NCBI GenBank assembly: GCA_029249445.1
Contig: JAQWHI010000006.1
Coordinates: 111,948 to 175,947 of the forward strand
Direction: 5' to 3'
Length of the DNA stretch: 64,000 nucleotides
Origin: Crocinitomicaceae bacterium
Lineage (GTDB): Bacteria > Bacteroidota > Bacteroidia > Flavobacteriales_D > Crocinitomicaceae
Shown here: one piece after another, positions 1 to 10,153 of the stretch
Position numbering within the stretch: position 1 is the stretch's first letter
Layout: every line of letters begins with the position of its first letter
Notes under the pieces: model-generated
Told to the model about the DNA's origin: nothing
What the model saw: only the letters and a program-made list of their open reading frames with translations
Databases searched by the model: none
Translations under genes and position numbers: made by a program

Positions 1-1
1 T

Positions 2-958
2 ACAGATGATGTTTTTATTCGAAGATTGAAGCCTGTAAAAAAAGGAGCCGTAAAAATCGGATTTACTGCACTCGAAAAGCTAAACTGGAAAAAGAAAGTA
101 TATATTGCTGCAATTGGCTGTAATTATTCTGATCCCAATCAAATGCGAAGTGATTTGCTAATTGCCAACTCCGAACCAATTTGTCTAAATGATTATCGAG
201 AGGCATACGAAACAAATCCAATAAAAGTTGTTTCTGAACTTACAGCATTAATTCAGAAGTTGATGCAAGAGCAAATTACCCACATCGAAAAGACAGGAAA
301 TTCTGAATTGCATGAAAATATAATGATACTTACGCGCAAGGGAATGAATGCGATTTCATTTGATCCAGCAATCTCTCTCTACGAACGCTGGAAATATTCA
401 CAGAATTTAGCAACTTGGCTCAACAAGCAAGATATTAATACGGATGAAAAACTTCAAACAATTCAAGAGGAGTTAGAAAATTACATCAAACTCCTCAAGC
501 GAATGAAACTAAATGATGCTCTCGTTTATTGGAAAAAAACCAATGGAACCCGTTCCAAAGAGTGGGCCGCATTGTTGCTACTGTTCCCACTAATGATAGT
601 TGGTCTAATTCACTGTTTTATTCCTTACTATTTCGTAAAAAATTTCACTGAAAAAACATTTAAGCGTCGTGTATTTTGGAGCTCTGTAAAAATGATTTTA
701 GCGAAATTTTCAATTGGTATTTTCAACCTCCCCTTCATTTTTGTGTTTTATCATTTTATCTATCCAAGTTGGTGGCTTGCAATTGCTTACTTCACCTCTA
801 TTGGATTGACAGGAACTGTGGCTTATATATGGTTCAATAACTTTAAATCACTAAAAGCAAAAAATGCTGTAAACAAAGTAGATCTGTCAGCATTAATCGC
901 AAAACGAGACCATTTAAATACAAAATTATTGGATATTTTACCTCAAGAATTGGCGTGA
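2..958 (+). CDS. 1-acyl-sn-glycerol-3-phosphate acyltransferase-like protein, C-terminal part (5' end outside window)
   Basis: Frame is open to the window edge (TDDVFIRRLK...); C-terminal hydrophobic segments typical of long LPLAT proteins; family call is weak because the catalytic HX4D region is off-window. Confidence 0.5.
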   Translation, partial: TDDVFIRRLKPVKKGAVKIGFTALEKLNWKKKVYIAAIGCNYSDPNQMRSDLLIANSEPICLNDYREAYETNPIKVVSELTALIQKLMQEQITHIEKTGNSELHENIMILTRKGMNAISFDPAISLYERWKYSQNLATWLNKQDINTDEKLQTIQEELENYIKLLKRMKLNDALVYWKKTNGTRSKEWAALLLLFPLMIVGLIHCFIPYYFVKNFTEKTFKRRVFWSSVKMILAKFSIGIFNLPFIFVFYHFIYPSWWLAIAYFTSIGLTGTVAYIWFNNFKSLKAKNAVNKVDLSALIAKRDHLNTKLLDILPQELA

Positions 959-995
959 CCGCAAGAACTGAAATTATTAGGACTTACACCCACCA

Positions 996-1358
996 CTATC
1001 CACGTATACGAACAAAATAAATTAATCCGACTCCAAGAAGCACGGAAATTAAAATATTTAGGATTGCTACTAGATGGTTTCCCGAATTTAACAATTGAAA
1101 AGTCTCATTTCCAAAAGTACTAAACGTGCTAAATCCGCCACAAAAACCAACAATAAACAATGGGTGGATCCATTCGTATTCAGACGATTTTTCATCGAGA
1201 ATCACTACAAAAAATGCGAGCAAAATACAGGCCATCATATTGGAAAGAAACGTCCCCATTGGAAAGTTCGTGAAAAATAGTTGAACCGAGGCTTTTCCGA
1301 TTAAAAATCGTAAAAGACTACCGAGTCCACCCCCAAGAAAAACGAGTAAATAAATCAT
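996..1358 (-). CDS. crcB: Fluoride channel CrcB/Fluc
   Basis: GGGLGSLLRF, FPMGTFLSN, GFCGGFSTFSTF motifs. Confidence 0.93.
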   Translation of the reverse strand: MIYLLVFLGGGLGSLLRFLIGKASVQLFFTNFPMGTFLSNMMACILLAFFVVILDEKSSEYEWIHPLFIVGFCGGFSTFSTFGNETFQLLNSGNHLVAILNILISVLLGVGLIYFVRIRG

Positions 1359-1954
1359 TTTCGCATCACTTCTTTTCTAATAATGGCAATATAAAAAAAA
1401 CGGTAGACAATCACTGCAACAAGAATGCCTAAAGCTGCTCCTCCAAGAATATCGGTAAGATAGTGTACACCGAGATAAATCCGACTGAAGGAAACTAGTA
1501 GAGCTATAGAAATCAAAACAAATGAAATGCGCTGGTATTGTTTCTTTAGTACCAAAGAAACAAAAGTACAAAGTCCGAAAAAATTCGCAGCATGAGATGA
1601 GACAAAGCCAAACATTCCACCTTTGTAATAGTCGTCTGGTCCCAATTGATAAAAATGAAGCTGTTCAGAAAGAACTGCATTGTGTGATGGCCTATAACGC
1701 ATTACATATTCCTTTATCAGTTGTGATGAAATTAAATCGGAAAGTCCTACTACTACCAATGCCGCAAGCACAAAAAACAACGTCATTCTAGTGTTGAATT
1801 TATTCCAATACATCATAATTAATACAATGTACATCGGAAGCCAAATTAATTTTCCAGAAACTGCCCACATAAATTCATCCAAAAAAGGATTGTGCCAGCT
1901 ATTTACAGCAAGGACAATGGAATGATCAATTGCTTCTATATAATCAATCATCAT
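1355..1954 (-). CDS. PAP2 family phosphatase
   Basis: RYRPSH...SSHAANFFG...[16 protein letters not shown] phosphatase motifs; start likely [10 protein letters not shown]. Confidence 0.9.
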   Translation of the reverse strand: MMIDYIEAIDHSIVLAVNSWHNPFLDEFMWAVSGKLIWLPMYIVLIMMYWNKFNTRMTLFFVLAALVVVGLSDLISSQLIKEYVMRYRPSHNAVLSEQLHFYQLGPDDYYKGGMFGFVSSHAANFFGLCTFVSLVLKKQYQRISFVLISIALLVSFSRIYLGVHYLTDILGGAALGILVAVIVYRFFYIAIIRKEVMRK

Positions 1955-2939
1955 TAAGCGTTTTCCAAATAAGGTCATTCAATTCAACCAGCCCAATCTG
2001 GGCAACAGAGGAGATGAACAAATGAGGAACATTTGGTGGTAGCGTTGGTATAATTTCTTCCTTTAATTCCTCATCTAACATGTCACTCTTCGTAACTGCC
2101 AAGATAATATCCTTATGAATCAGTTCTGGATTATATTGATTGAGCTCGTTAAAAAGCACCTTATATTCATTTGCAATATCATCACTGTCTGCTGGTACCA
2201 TAAACAAGAGCAATGAATTTCTTTCGATATGACGTAAAAAACGCAAGCCCAATCCCTTTCCCTTGTGCGCATTTTCAATGATCCCAGGTATATCTGCCAT
2301 CACATAGGAACGCAAATCACGGTATTTTACAATCCCCAAGTTTGGTTTTAGCGTTGTGAATGGATAGTCTGCAATTTCCGGCTTCGCGGCAGAAACGACT
2401 GAAAGTAAGGTGCTTTTTCCAGCATTTGGAAATCCAACCAGTCCCACATCGGCTAGTAATTTGAGTTCTAAAATTTTCCAACTTTCAATTCCATCTTCTC
2501 CAGATTGAGCGAATCTAGGCGTTTGATTCGTCGATGATTTAAAGTTGTTGTTACCAAGACCACCTCGACCTCCTCTCTGAATGATCTTCTCCTCTCCATC
2601 TTCTGTAATTTCAAAAAGAATTTCATTGGTTTCAGCATCCCGAGCAATCGTGCCTAAAGGCACTTCAATGTATTCGTCCCTCCCTTGAGCTCCCGTTTTC
2701 AAATTCCCAGAACCATGCACTCCATGTCCGGCTTTGATGTGTTTGGAAAATTTCAAATGAAGCAGGGTCCAAAGCTGCTTATTACCACGAACGATTACAT
2801 GCCCTCCACGACCTCCATCTCCTCCATCAGGACCGCCTTTCGGGATGTACTTTTCTCTGCGAAAATGACTTGAACCTCCTCCTCCGTTACCAGAAGTGGT
2901 GTGAATCTTAACATAATCGACAAAATTTCCCGAAGCCAT
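1944..2939 (-). CDS. obgE: GTPase Obg/CgtA
   Basis: Gly-rich Obg domain plus [13 protein letters not shown]-domain. Confidence 0.97.
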   Translation of the reverse strand: MASGNFVDYVKIHTTSGNGGGGSSHFRREKYIPKGGPDGGDGGRGGHVIVRGNKQLWTLLHLKFSKHIKAGHGVHGSGNLKTGAQGRDEYIEVPLGTIARDAETNEILFEITEDGEEKIIQRGGRGGLGNNNFKSSTNQTPRFAQSGEDGIESWKILELKLLADVGLVGFPNAGKSTLLSVVSAAKPEIADYPFTTLKPNLGIVKYRDLRSYVMADIPGIIENAHKGKGLGLRFLRHIERNSLLLFMVPADSDDIANEYKVLFNELNQYNPELIHKDIILAVTKSDMLDEELKEEIIPTLPPNVPHLFISSVAQIGLVELNDLIWKTLNDD

Positions 2940-2984
2940 TGCACTACAAATTTAATTGTGTTAAGTTCTCTTTAACCGCTAAAA

Positions 2985-3557
2985 TTACAAGGATGCGATG
3001 GCATCAAAAAGACGGTTGGTAATGTCTTGAATCGTTCCGAGTCCATCAATTTTTATCCATTTGTTTTGTGCTGAATAATAGTCAATGACTGGAGCTGTTT
3101 CATTTTTATATACATCGATTCTATTTTGTATCACTGCAGGATTCGCATCGTCAGGACGTCCACTAGTTTTCGCTCGGTTTGCCAACCTTTCTCTGAGTTC
3201 ATCTTCTTGGACATCCAAAGATATCATTGAAGTGATTGATGTATTGATTTCTGACAGCAATTCGTCCAATGCAGCTGCTTGGGCATTTGTTCTTGGGAAA
3301 CCGTCAAAAATAAATCCTTTCGGATCACGATGGTTTAAGACTTCAGCTTTCAACATATTTATCGTTACCTCATCAGGAACAAGCTGCCCGTTATCCATAA
3401 AGCTCTTCGCAAGAATACCAAGATCAGTTTCACCTTTAATATTTGCTCTAAAAATATCTCCAGTTGATAAATGAACCAACCCATATTTATCAATTAATCG
3501 CTCTGATTGTGTTCCTTTTCCTGCACCTGGAGGTCCAAATAATACAATATTCAACAT
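2985..3557 (-). CDS. adk: Adenylate kinase
   Basis: LFGPPGAGKGTQ, DGFPRT motifs; start at MLNIVLFG. Confidence 0.97.
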   Translation of the reverse strand: MLNIVLFGPPGAGKGTQSERLIDKYGLVHLSTGDIFRANIKGETDLGILAKSFMDNGQLVPDEVTINMLKAEVLNHRDPKGFIFDGFPRTNAQAAALDELLSEINTSITSMISLDVQEDELRERLANRAKTSGRPDDANPAVIQNRIDVYKNETAPVIDYYSAQNKWIKIDGLGTIQDITNRLFDAIASL

Positions 3558-3561
3558 GCTT

Positions 3562-4101
3562 TTAATTTTTATTTTCTCTAATTTGATACAATGCATCTAA
3601 ATTCCTTCCTTTCTCATTGTAGTCCAATCCATATCCAACAACAAACGCGTTTGGAATATCAAATCCAACATAAGTAGGCTTTGAAGTTCCTTTGAATGCA
3701 GCTGGTTTGTATAAAAGTGTACAGATTTCAACTGAATTCGGCTTTTTCACATTCAGTAATGAGATAATTTTCTCAATGGTATGTCCTGTATCAACAATAT
3801 CTTCTATGATAATCACATCTTTCCCCTCAACATCAGTATTCAAGCCAAGTAATTCATCTACAACCCCAGTAGTCTGGGTTCCTTGATAAGAGCTCATTTT
3901 TACAAATGAAATTTCACAAGAAAGGTGAATATTTTTCAACAAATCAGAAGCAAACATAAATGCCCCATTTAAAACCGCAATAAAAATGACCTCTTTTCCA
4001 TGGTAGTCTTTATTTATCCTATCAGCAACAGAGCTTACTTTTTGGGCTATTTCATCTTTATCGATGAAAATTTCGAATGACTTGTCTAATACTTCAATCA
4101 C
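3562..4101 (-). CDS. hpt: Hypoxanthine phosphoribosyltransferase
   Basis: VIFIAVLNGAFMFASDL, VIIIEDIVDTGHT PRPP motif; start probably GTG (VIEVLDKSFE), not the longer TTG ORF start. Confidence 0.93.
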   Translation of the reverse strand: MIEVLDKSFEIFIDKDEIAQKVSSVADRINKDYHGKEVIFIAVLNGAFMFASDLLKNIHLSCEISFVKMSSYQGTQTTGVVDELLGLNTDVEGKDVIIIEDIVDTGHTIEKIISLLNVKKPNSVEICTLLYKPAAFKGTSKPTYVGFDIPNAFVVGYGLDYNEKGRNLDALYQIRENKN

Positions 4102-4163
4102 AAAAATGTCATTTAGAATAGCAAAGCTACGATTTTCTTCTGAATAGACATTATCTTTGTACA

Positions 4164-5306
4164 ATGGAAAAGGACCTTATAGGATCGTCTCATCGTCTTG
4201 GAATTTTGGGAGGTGGACAGTTAGGACGAATGTTTATTCAAGAAGCAATCAGTTACAACATCCATGTACATATTATGGAAAATGATACCAATGCTCCGAG
4301 CTCCTCAATTGCGACATCCATGACCCTTGGAGACATCACAAATTATGATGATGTGCTTGACTTCGGGAAAGACAAAGATGTGATTACGGTTGAAATAGAG
4401 AATGTTAACATCGATGCACTGTATGAACTAGAACAAAGAGGAGTTAAAGTTTTTCCCCAACCAAGGGTGTTGGAGATCATCAAAGACAAAGGTCTTCAAA
4501 AAGAATTCTACCAAAAACACAACATCCTCACCTCGAAATTCGAATGTATCGATGAAAATACACCAAAAAGTGACTTAATTCAAAAAATACCCTTCGTTCA
4601 CAAACTGCGGACAGGAGGATATGATGGGAAAGGTGTTAAAATCATAAACTCGGAAAGCGATTTGGCCACGTCATTTACGCAGGCCTCAATATGTGAAGAA
4701 CTCGTTCCATTTGAAAAGGAACTCTCCGTGATTGTTGCACGAAATGAAAACGGAGAAATAGCCGTATACCCCACCGTCGAATGTGAATTTAACGATGCGA
4801 ATTTGGTTGCTTACTTGTTCTCGCCCGCTTCTATTTCTGATGAAATAGAACAAAAAGCCTACAAAGTTGCAATTGATGTCATTAACAAACTTGAACTCGT
4901 CGGAATATTAGCTGTTGAGTTGTTTTTAACTTCAGAAGGGGAGATTTTAGTGAATGAAGTTGCTCCACGACCTCACAACAGCGGTCACCACACGATCGAA
5001 TGTAACATTACCTCGCAATTTGAGCAGCACATGCGCGCAGTTCTAAATATGCCGCTTGGGTCCACGGAAATGACACGTTATGGTGTAATGCTAAACCTTA
5101 TTGGAAGTTCAGACAGTTCGGGACAAGCGAAATATGAAGGGCTTTCAGAAATTATTTCTCAACCTGGAGTCCATGTCCATCTTTATGGCAAAGAAATGAC
5201 CAAACCAAACCGTAAAATGGGACACATAACGATTGCTTCATCCACAATGGAAAGCGCAAAACAACTTGCGGATGAGATTAAAAATAAAGTCCGAGTGACG
5301 ACGTAA
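4164..5306 (+). CDS. purK: 5-(carboxyamino)imidazole ribonucleotide synthase
   Basis: LGILGGGQLGRM, ATP-grasp core, EVAPRPHNSGHHTIE. Confidence 0.97.
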   Translation: MEKDLIGSSHRLGILGGGQLGRMFIQEAISYNIHVHIMENDTNAPSSSIATSMTLGDITNYDDVLDFGKDKDVITVEIENVNIDALYELEQRGVKVFPQPRVLEIIKDKGLQKEFYQKHNILTSKFECIDENTPKSDLIQKIPFVHKLRTGGYDGKGVKIINSESDLATSFTQASICEELVPFEKELSVIVARNENGEIAVYPTVECEFNDANLVAYLFSPASISDEIEQKAYKVAIDVINKLELVGILAVELFLTSEGEILVNEVAPRPHNSGHHTIECNITSQFEQHMRAVLNMPLGSTEMTRYGVMLNLIGSSDSSGQAKYEGLSEIISQPGVHVHLYGKEMTKPNRKMGHITIASSTMESAKQLADEIKNKVRVTT

Positions 5307-5324
5307 CGAGCCACTTCTAGCAAA

Positions 5325-5350
5325 AAAAAAGGCCCGAAGGCCTTAAAGAT
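5325..5350 (-). terminator. Rho-independent terminator
   Basis: AAGGCC-CGAA-GGCCTT stem with A-run on + (U-run for minus strand) downstream of 5371..5682. Confidence 0.7.
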
Positions 5351-5370
5351 TTAATCTGTTTGGTTAGAAA

Positions 5371-5682
5371 TTATACCATCAAAAAAATCCACCAAACGAT
5401 ATTTATTATAGAGAGATATGCCCAGTATTTTGTCATTCGCGTTTTCAGTCTTTCAACTCTCAAACATGCAAAGGCAAATGCAGCATTTAAAATGATCAAT
5501 ACGATTGGAAGTGACCCAACATTTTCAATAGCACGAACGGCTTTTGAAATGTCCATTTCCATGACAGCATCAAAGTAATCTTTCATAATGATCGCTGGAG
5601 GACCAAAAGTGATTACAACTAATACAATAAACATAACAAGATTCACCATAAAGGCTGAACCAGTAGACTTAGAATTACTCAT
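5371..5682 (-). CDS. Small membrane protein of unknown function
   Basis: ORF with hydrophobic helices, followed by terminator. Confidence 0.65.
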   Translation of the reverse strand: MSNSKSTGSAFMVNLVMFIVLVVITFGPPAIIMKDYFDAVMEMDISKAVRAIENVGSLPIVLIILNAAFAFACLRVERLKTRMTKYWAYLSIINIVWWIFLMV

Positions 5683-5809
5683 AGCGTTAATTTTAGATTT
5701 GTGTGAATCTAACGAAAATCTTACGGTTGAAAGCTATATTAGAATATATTATTGTCGGCTCAGACAAAATACGTTAGGAATTAGGCTCCATTTCAGAATA
5801 AAACCAAGC

Positions 5810-6173
5810 CTATTTCACATAATCTTGTTTGTGTACGAGCATGTATTTGTCATTTTCAATTCGAAGGTATCCCTGCTCGTAACAGAAAAAATAAGATGCC
5901 CCTGACTTTGTGGTGTATACATTTGTATAATAATGAAAATTAAAACCCCTCTTCGGCCAGAGTAATGCCATCAACAGTTTTTTTTCCATTAGGATTTAAT
6001 TCATTTAAAATACGCCTATTTTTTCTCAAAATTCCATTTATACGACGCATGTATTTTGTTGTGTCTTCATTCAAACGGTTGTTAAATGTATTGCGACAAT
6101 AATCACAACAATACCGTTGATCTCTCCTTCCAGTAAGTATTGAATTACATTCACGACATTTTCGTTCTTCCAT
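5810..6173 (-). pseudogene. Zinc-ribbon (CxxC...CxxC) small protein, frameshifted
   Basis: N-terminal frame ends EEGF* at 5940; alternate frame continues GFNFHYYTNVYTTKSGASYFFCYEQGYLRIENDKYMLVHKQDYVK* to 5810; one extra G in GGGG (CCCC at 5946-5949 on +). Confidence 0.75.
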
Positions 6174-6271
6174 CCCTTTGTTTATCTACAATATACAAAA
6201 TAATGTTAACAATAATTAACTCCGTGTGAGACAGAAGAGAATTATCTTTAGGTGATAATATAAGCCTTGGA

Positions 6272-7300
6272 ATGGACAATACAGAACAGTTAAAGCCAAC
6301 TGCAAACCCTGCAGAAGCACTTCGAATATTAAGTGACAAGATTACTCAAGAAACAGCGATCATTGGAATGCTCCGAGAGGAGTTTAGAAAAGTAATTGTT
6401 GGACAGCATTATATGATGGACCGACTCCTGATTGCCCTACTTGCAGATGGTCATATCCTGCTGGAAGGAGTTCCGGGACTCGCAAAAACCCTGGCTATTA
6501 AAACTCTTTCCGATGCAATCAATTTAGAATTTAACCGTATTCAATTTACACCAGATTTACTTCCGGCTGATGTTACAGGAACACTAATTTACAGTCAGAA
6601 GAAAGAGTCTTTTAGTGTGAAAAAAGGTCCTATTTTTTCAAACTTTGTGCTTGCAGATGAAATCAATCGGGCACCAGCAAAAGTGCAAAGCGCTTTGCTC
6701 GAGGCAATGCAAGAAAGACAAATAACCATCGGAGAAGAAACACATGCTTTACCAAAACCATTTTTGGTTTTAGCCACTCAAAATCCGATTGATCAAGAAG
6801 GAACTTATCCGCTTCCAGAAGCCCAAGTTGATCGATTTATGCTTAAAGTTTTTCTCGGTTACCCAACAAAAGAAGAAGAACGCCAAATTATTCGAAGTAA
6901 TGTAAGACAAGAAGGACTTGCATCGGCTAAACACGTCATCTCGGCCTCAGATATTGAACGCTGTCGTGACCTCGTAAAGCAAATTTACCTCGATGAAAAA
7001 ATCGAGCAATACATCGTAGATATTATTTTCGCCACCCGCCGCCCTGATCACTGCGGCTTGACAGAATTAAGTCCAATGATATCTCTAGGGTGCTCCCCTC
7101 GTGCAAGTATCAATTTGGCTATTGCCGCGAAGGCATATGCTTTCCTGCAAGGAAGAGCATTCGTAATTCCAGAGGATGTACGGGCCATTGCTCCTGACGT
7201 GATGAGACACCGTCTCGGATTGACATACGAAGCAGAAGCAGAAAATATTTCCTCAGGAGATATTGTGCATCAAATAATTAACAACGTCGAAGTACCTTAA
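6272..7300 (+). CDS. MoxR-family AAA ATPase
   Basis: GVPGLAKT, ADEINRAPAKVQSALLEAMQE, ATQNPIDQEGTYPLPEAQ. Confidence 0.96.
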   Translation: MDNTEQLKPTANPAEALRILSDKITQETAIIGMLREEFRKVIVGQHYMMDRLLIALLADGHILLEGVPGLAKTLAIKTLSDAINLEFNRIQFTPDLLPADVTGTLIYSQKKESFSVKKGPIFSNFVLADEINRAPAKVQSALLEAMQERQITIGEETHALPKPFLVLATQNPIDQEGTYPLPEAQVDRFMLKVFLGYPTKEEERQIIRSNVRQEGLASAKHVISASDIERCRDLVKQIYLDEKIEQYIVDIIFATRRPDHCGLTELSPMISLGCSPRASINLAIAAKAYAFLQGRAFVIPEDVRAIAPDVMRHRLGLTYEAEAENISSGDIVHQIINNVEVP

Positions 7301-7309
7301 TCCTTTTTA

Positions 7310-8173
7310 ATGGATACCAAAGAACTTCTCAAACGCATCCGTCGCCTAGAAATAAAAGCAAAAGGGCTCACCAAACACATCTTTTCTGGTGAATACCACT
7401 CTGCTTTTAAAGGAACAGGAATGGCCTTTAGCGAAGTACGTGACTATCATTTAGGTGATGACGTACGCACTATTGATTGGAATGTCACAGCGCGATTCAA
7501 TGCACCGCATGTTAAAGTTTTTGATGAAGAGCGTGAACTTAACCTAATGCTTATTATCGATGTTTCTGGCTCGAGTGACTTTGGTTCATCGAAAAAAACA
7601 AAAAAAGATTTGGCTTTGGAACTGGCCGCTGTTTTATCATTCTCGGCATTAAGTAACAACGATAAAGTTGGTGCTATTTTTATCTCTAATCAAGTTGAAA
7701 AATATATCGCTCCAGAAAAAGGAAAGAAACACGCACTCTATATCCTTCGAGAATTCATCAAATTAAAGCCAATGAGCAAAGGAACAGACATAAAACAGGG
7801 ACTGAAGTTTTTCAGAAACACACAGAAAAAAAGAAGCATCGCGTTTCTAATCAGCGATTTTATTGATGAGGACTTTTTGGAAGAACTGAAAATGTCAAGA
7901 AAAAAGCACGACATGATCGCCATTCGTCTCATTGATGAAGCCGAGAGAGAAATTCTTGATATGGGGTTAGTTCAGCTTTATAATTCAGAAACTGGAATCA
8001 CCACTTGGGTAAACTCAAAAAGTGCTCATTTCAGATCTGCACAAAAAGAAAAATTCACCCACCAAGAAGAAAAACTTTTCTATGATTTTCAGAAGTCCGG
8101 TATTGACTATACATCAATATCCACAAGTGAAGATTTCATAAAACCATTAATAAAATTGTTTCAAAACAGATGA
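7310..8173 (+). CDS. DUF58 domain protein
   Basis: RDYHLGDDVRTIDWNVTAR, DVSGSSDFGS. Confidence 0.95.
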   Translation: MDTKELLKRIRRLEIKAKGLTKHIFSGEYHSAFKGTGMAFSEVRDYHLGDDVRTIDWNVTARFNAPHVKVFDEERELNLMLIIDVSGSSDFGSSKKTKKDLALELAAVLSFSALSNNDKVGAIFISNQVEKYIAPEKGKKHALYILREFIKLKPMSKGTDIKQGLKFFRNTQKKRSIAFLISDFIDEDFLEELKMSRKKHDMIAIRLIDEAEREILDMGLVQLYNSETGITTWVNSKSAHFRSAQKEKFTHQEEKLFYDFQKSGIDYTSISTSEDFIKPLIKLFQNR

Positions 8174-9132
8174 TTCAAAAGCTCGTTTATGTGGTGCTTC
8201 TTTTTTCGACAACGACATGCTTCTCACAAGAATTGTCGGCAACACTTTCTGCAAAAAAAATACAGATTGGTATCCCTCTTAAACTTACATACAGTGCAAA
8301 ATCAGTCCAAAATGCCGAAATCGAGTTTATTTCTAGAAAAAAGTCAATACTTGCTCAAAGGCTTGACGAAAACCTTCAGTCAAAAGACACTGTAGAATTT
8401 GAGATTTTAAGTGATTTTTCTGATACGCTAAGTAAGTATGAGGAAACCAAGACCTGGATAGGTCAATACACTGTGACTGTTTGGGATAGTGGTTTTTATA
8501 GTATCCCAGGACCAGAGATCACAATAGATGACGTGACCTATCAATTTGAGTCTTTACGAGTGTATTCAAGCTACACTCCGAAAATAGATAGCCTCGACTT
8601 GTACGACATACAAGAAAGTTACATTGAAATTCCAGAAAATTCAACCTCTACTCTCAATTTTATCGCCAAAAATTGGTGGTGGGTGCTTGCAATTATTGTG
8701 CTTCTATTTGGATTCATTATTTATCGATTCTTGAAAAACCGAAATCGATTTGATTCAGAGAAAACAATTTTGCTCTCGTTGGAAGAAAGAACATTGAATG
8801 CCATTGACGCTCTGGAAAAGCGCAAACTATGGGAGGAAGATCGTTTGAAGGAACATTTTGTTCAATTATCATACATCTTGAGGTCCTATTTAACGGAAAG
8901 GTATTCAATCTCTTTACTCGAAAAAACTACACATGAAGCCCGATTGCTTTTGGAAGAGATCGCATTGAATAAAAGCACAATATCTTCCATTATCAGTGTA
9001 CTTTCGGAAGCAGACATGGTGAAATTTGCGAAATCGAAGCCAGAAGTAAATTCAATTCTTCTGGTGTCGAGAATGGCAAGAGTTATTGTCAAAGAAACAA
9101 GACCCATAGAATCGGAGAATCATGCTGAATAA
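8170..9132 (+). CDS. Exported/membrane protein of the bat operon
   Basis: Signal peptide, central TM, position between DUF58 and BatA genes. Confidence 0.75.
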   Translation: MIQKLVYVVLLFSTTTCFSQELSATLSAKKIQIGIPLKLTYSAKSVQNAEIEFISRKKSILAQRLDENLQSKDTVEFEILSDFSDTLSKYEETKTWIGQYTVTVWDSGFYSIPGPEITIDDVTYQFESLRVYSSYTPKIDSLDLYDIQESYIEIPENSTSTLNFIAKNWWWVLAIIVLLFGFIIYRFLKNRNRFDSEKTILLSLEERTLNAIDALEKRKLWEEDRLKEHFVQLSYILRSYLTERYSISLLEKTTHEARLLLEEIALNKSTISSIISVLSEADMVKFAKSKPEVNSILLVSRMARVIVKETRPIESENHAE

Positions 9133-10153
9133 TTGGAACATCTTTTTCTGGGAATATGAATTCCACGCTCCAGCGTGGCTGTTGCTTTTACTATTAATTC
9201 CATTCGTTTTGTGGGCACTGTTTCGTGCTGAACAGAATTCCACAGGAGAAGTTAAATATACTGGAAGCGACCAGCAACAGCAATTTTTGAGTGACAATTG
9301 GATTGTTCAATTACGGAAAACAATCATAATATGCTATGGACTCATTACAGCGCTTCTTATTTTGGCCATTGCAAAACCATTTCATTTGGAGATGGATGAG
9401 GACAATACAATGAACTACAAAGACGGAATAGACATTGTTATTGCCATGGACATCTCTGGTTCAATGCTCACTCAAGACTTTAAACCAAATCGTTTGGAGG
9501 CATCAAAACGTGTTGCAAAAGAATTCATTTCTAACAGAAAAGGTGATCGGATTGGCCTTGTTGCTTATGCTGGTGAGGCATATACTGCCTGCCCTCTTAC
9601 ACTCGACTATGAAGTATTAAAAAATCAAATTGATGCCGTTAATGGTGAGCGAATTAAACGCGGAACCGCAATCGGCGTTGGTTTGGGAACAGCCTTAACT
9701 CGTTTGAATAACGATAGTATCGAATCTAAAGTAATTATACTACTCACTGACGGAGTCGATGGTGGAGCTCAACTCGATCCTCTAACGGCTGCCGAACTAG
9801 CCAGAGAAATGGGTGTTCGGGTCTATACAATTGGGGTTGGAAGTAATGGAGAGGTTCCAACATTAATTAATTCTCCTTTCGGATCTTATTATGCATTAAC
9901 CGAGACTGAAATCGATGAAGACATACTCAGAGAAATAGCGTCCAGAACCAATGGCCGTTACTTTAGGGCAAAAGATGAAAAGACGTTAAAAGAAATCTAC
10001 AAGGAAATTGAAAAGCTAGAGAAGCGAAAAATTGAAAATTCAGCATTCAACCCAATTCGACCAATACACCCTCAAGGATTTTTGAATTGGGCATTCATCC
10101 TACTTTGTATCATCTGGTGTCTGCGCTATATACTATTTAATCGAAATGAGTAA
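9122..10153 (+). CDS. batA: BatA-like VWA domain protein
   Basis: VIAMDISGSMLTQDFKPNRLEASK MIDAS motif, TM helices, operon context. Confidence 0.9.
   Translation: MLNNWNIFFWEYEFHAPAWLLLLLLIPFVLWALFRAEQNSTGEVKYTGSDQQQQFLSDNWIVQLRKTIIICYGLITALLILAIAKPFHLEMDEDNTMNYKDGIDIVIAMDISGSMLTQDFKPNRLEASKRVAKEFISNRKGDRIGLVAYAGEAYTACPLTLDYEVLKNQIDAVNGERIKRGTAIGVGLGTALTRLNNDSIESKVIILLTDGVDGGAQLDPLTAAELAREMGVRVYTIGVGSNGEVPTLINSPFGSYYALTETEIDEDILREIASRTNGRYFRAKDEKTLKEIYKEIEKLEKRKIENSAFNPIRPIHPQGFLNWAFILLCIIWCLRYILFNRNE

Noticed and set aside
3085-3474. 129-aa ORF opposite adenylate kinase
   Set aside because: Shadow ORF of a confident CDS.
4102-4164. Longer hpt start at 4164 (TTG) overlapping purK start
   Set aside because: N-terminal extension MYKDNVYSEENRSF is not HPRT-like; GTG at 4101 fits the family better.
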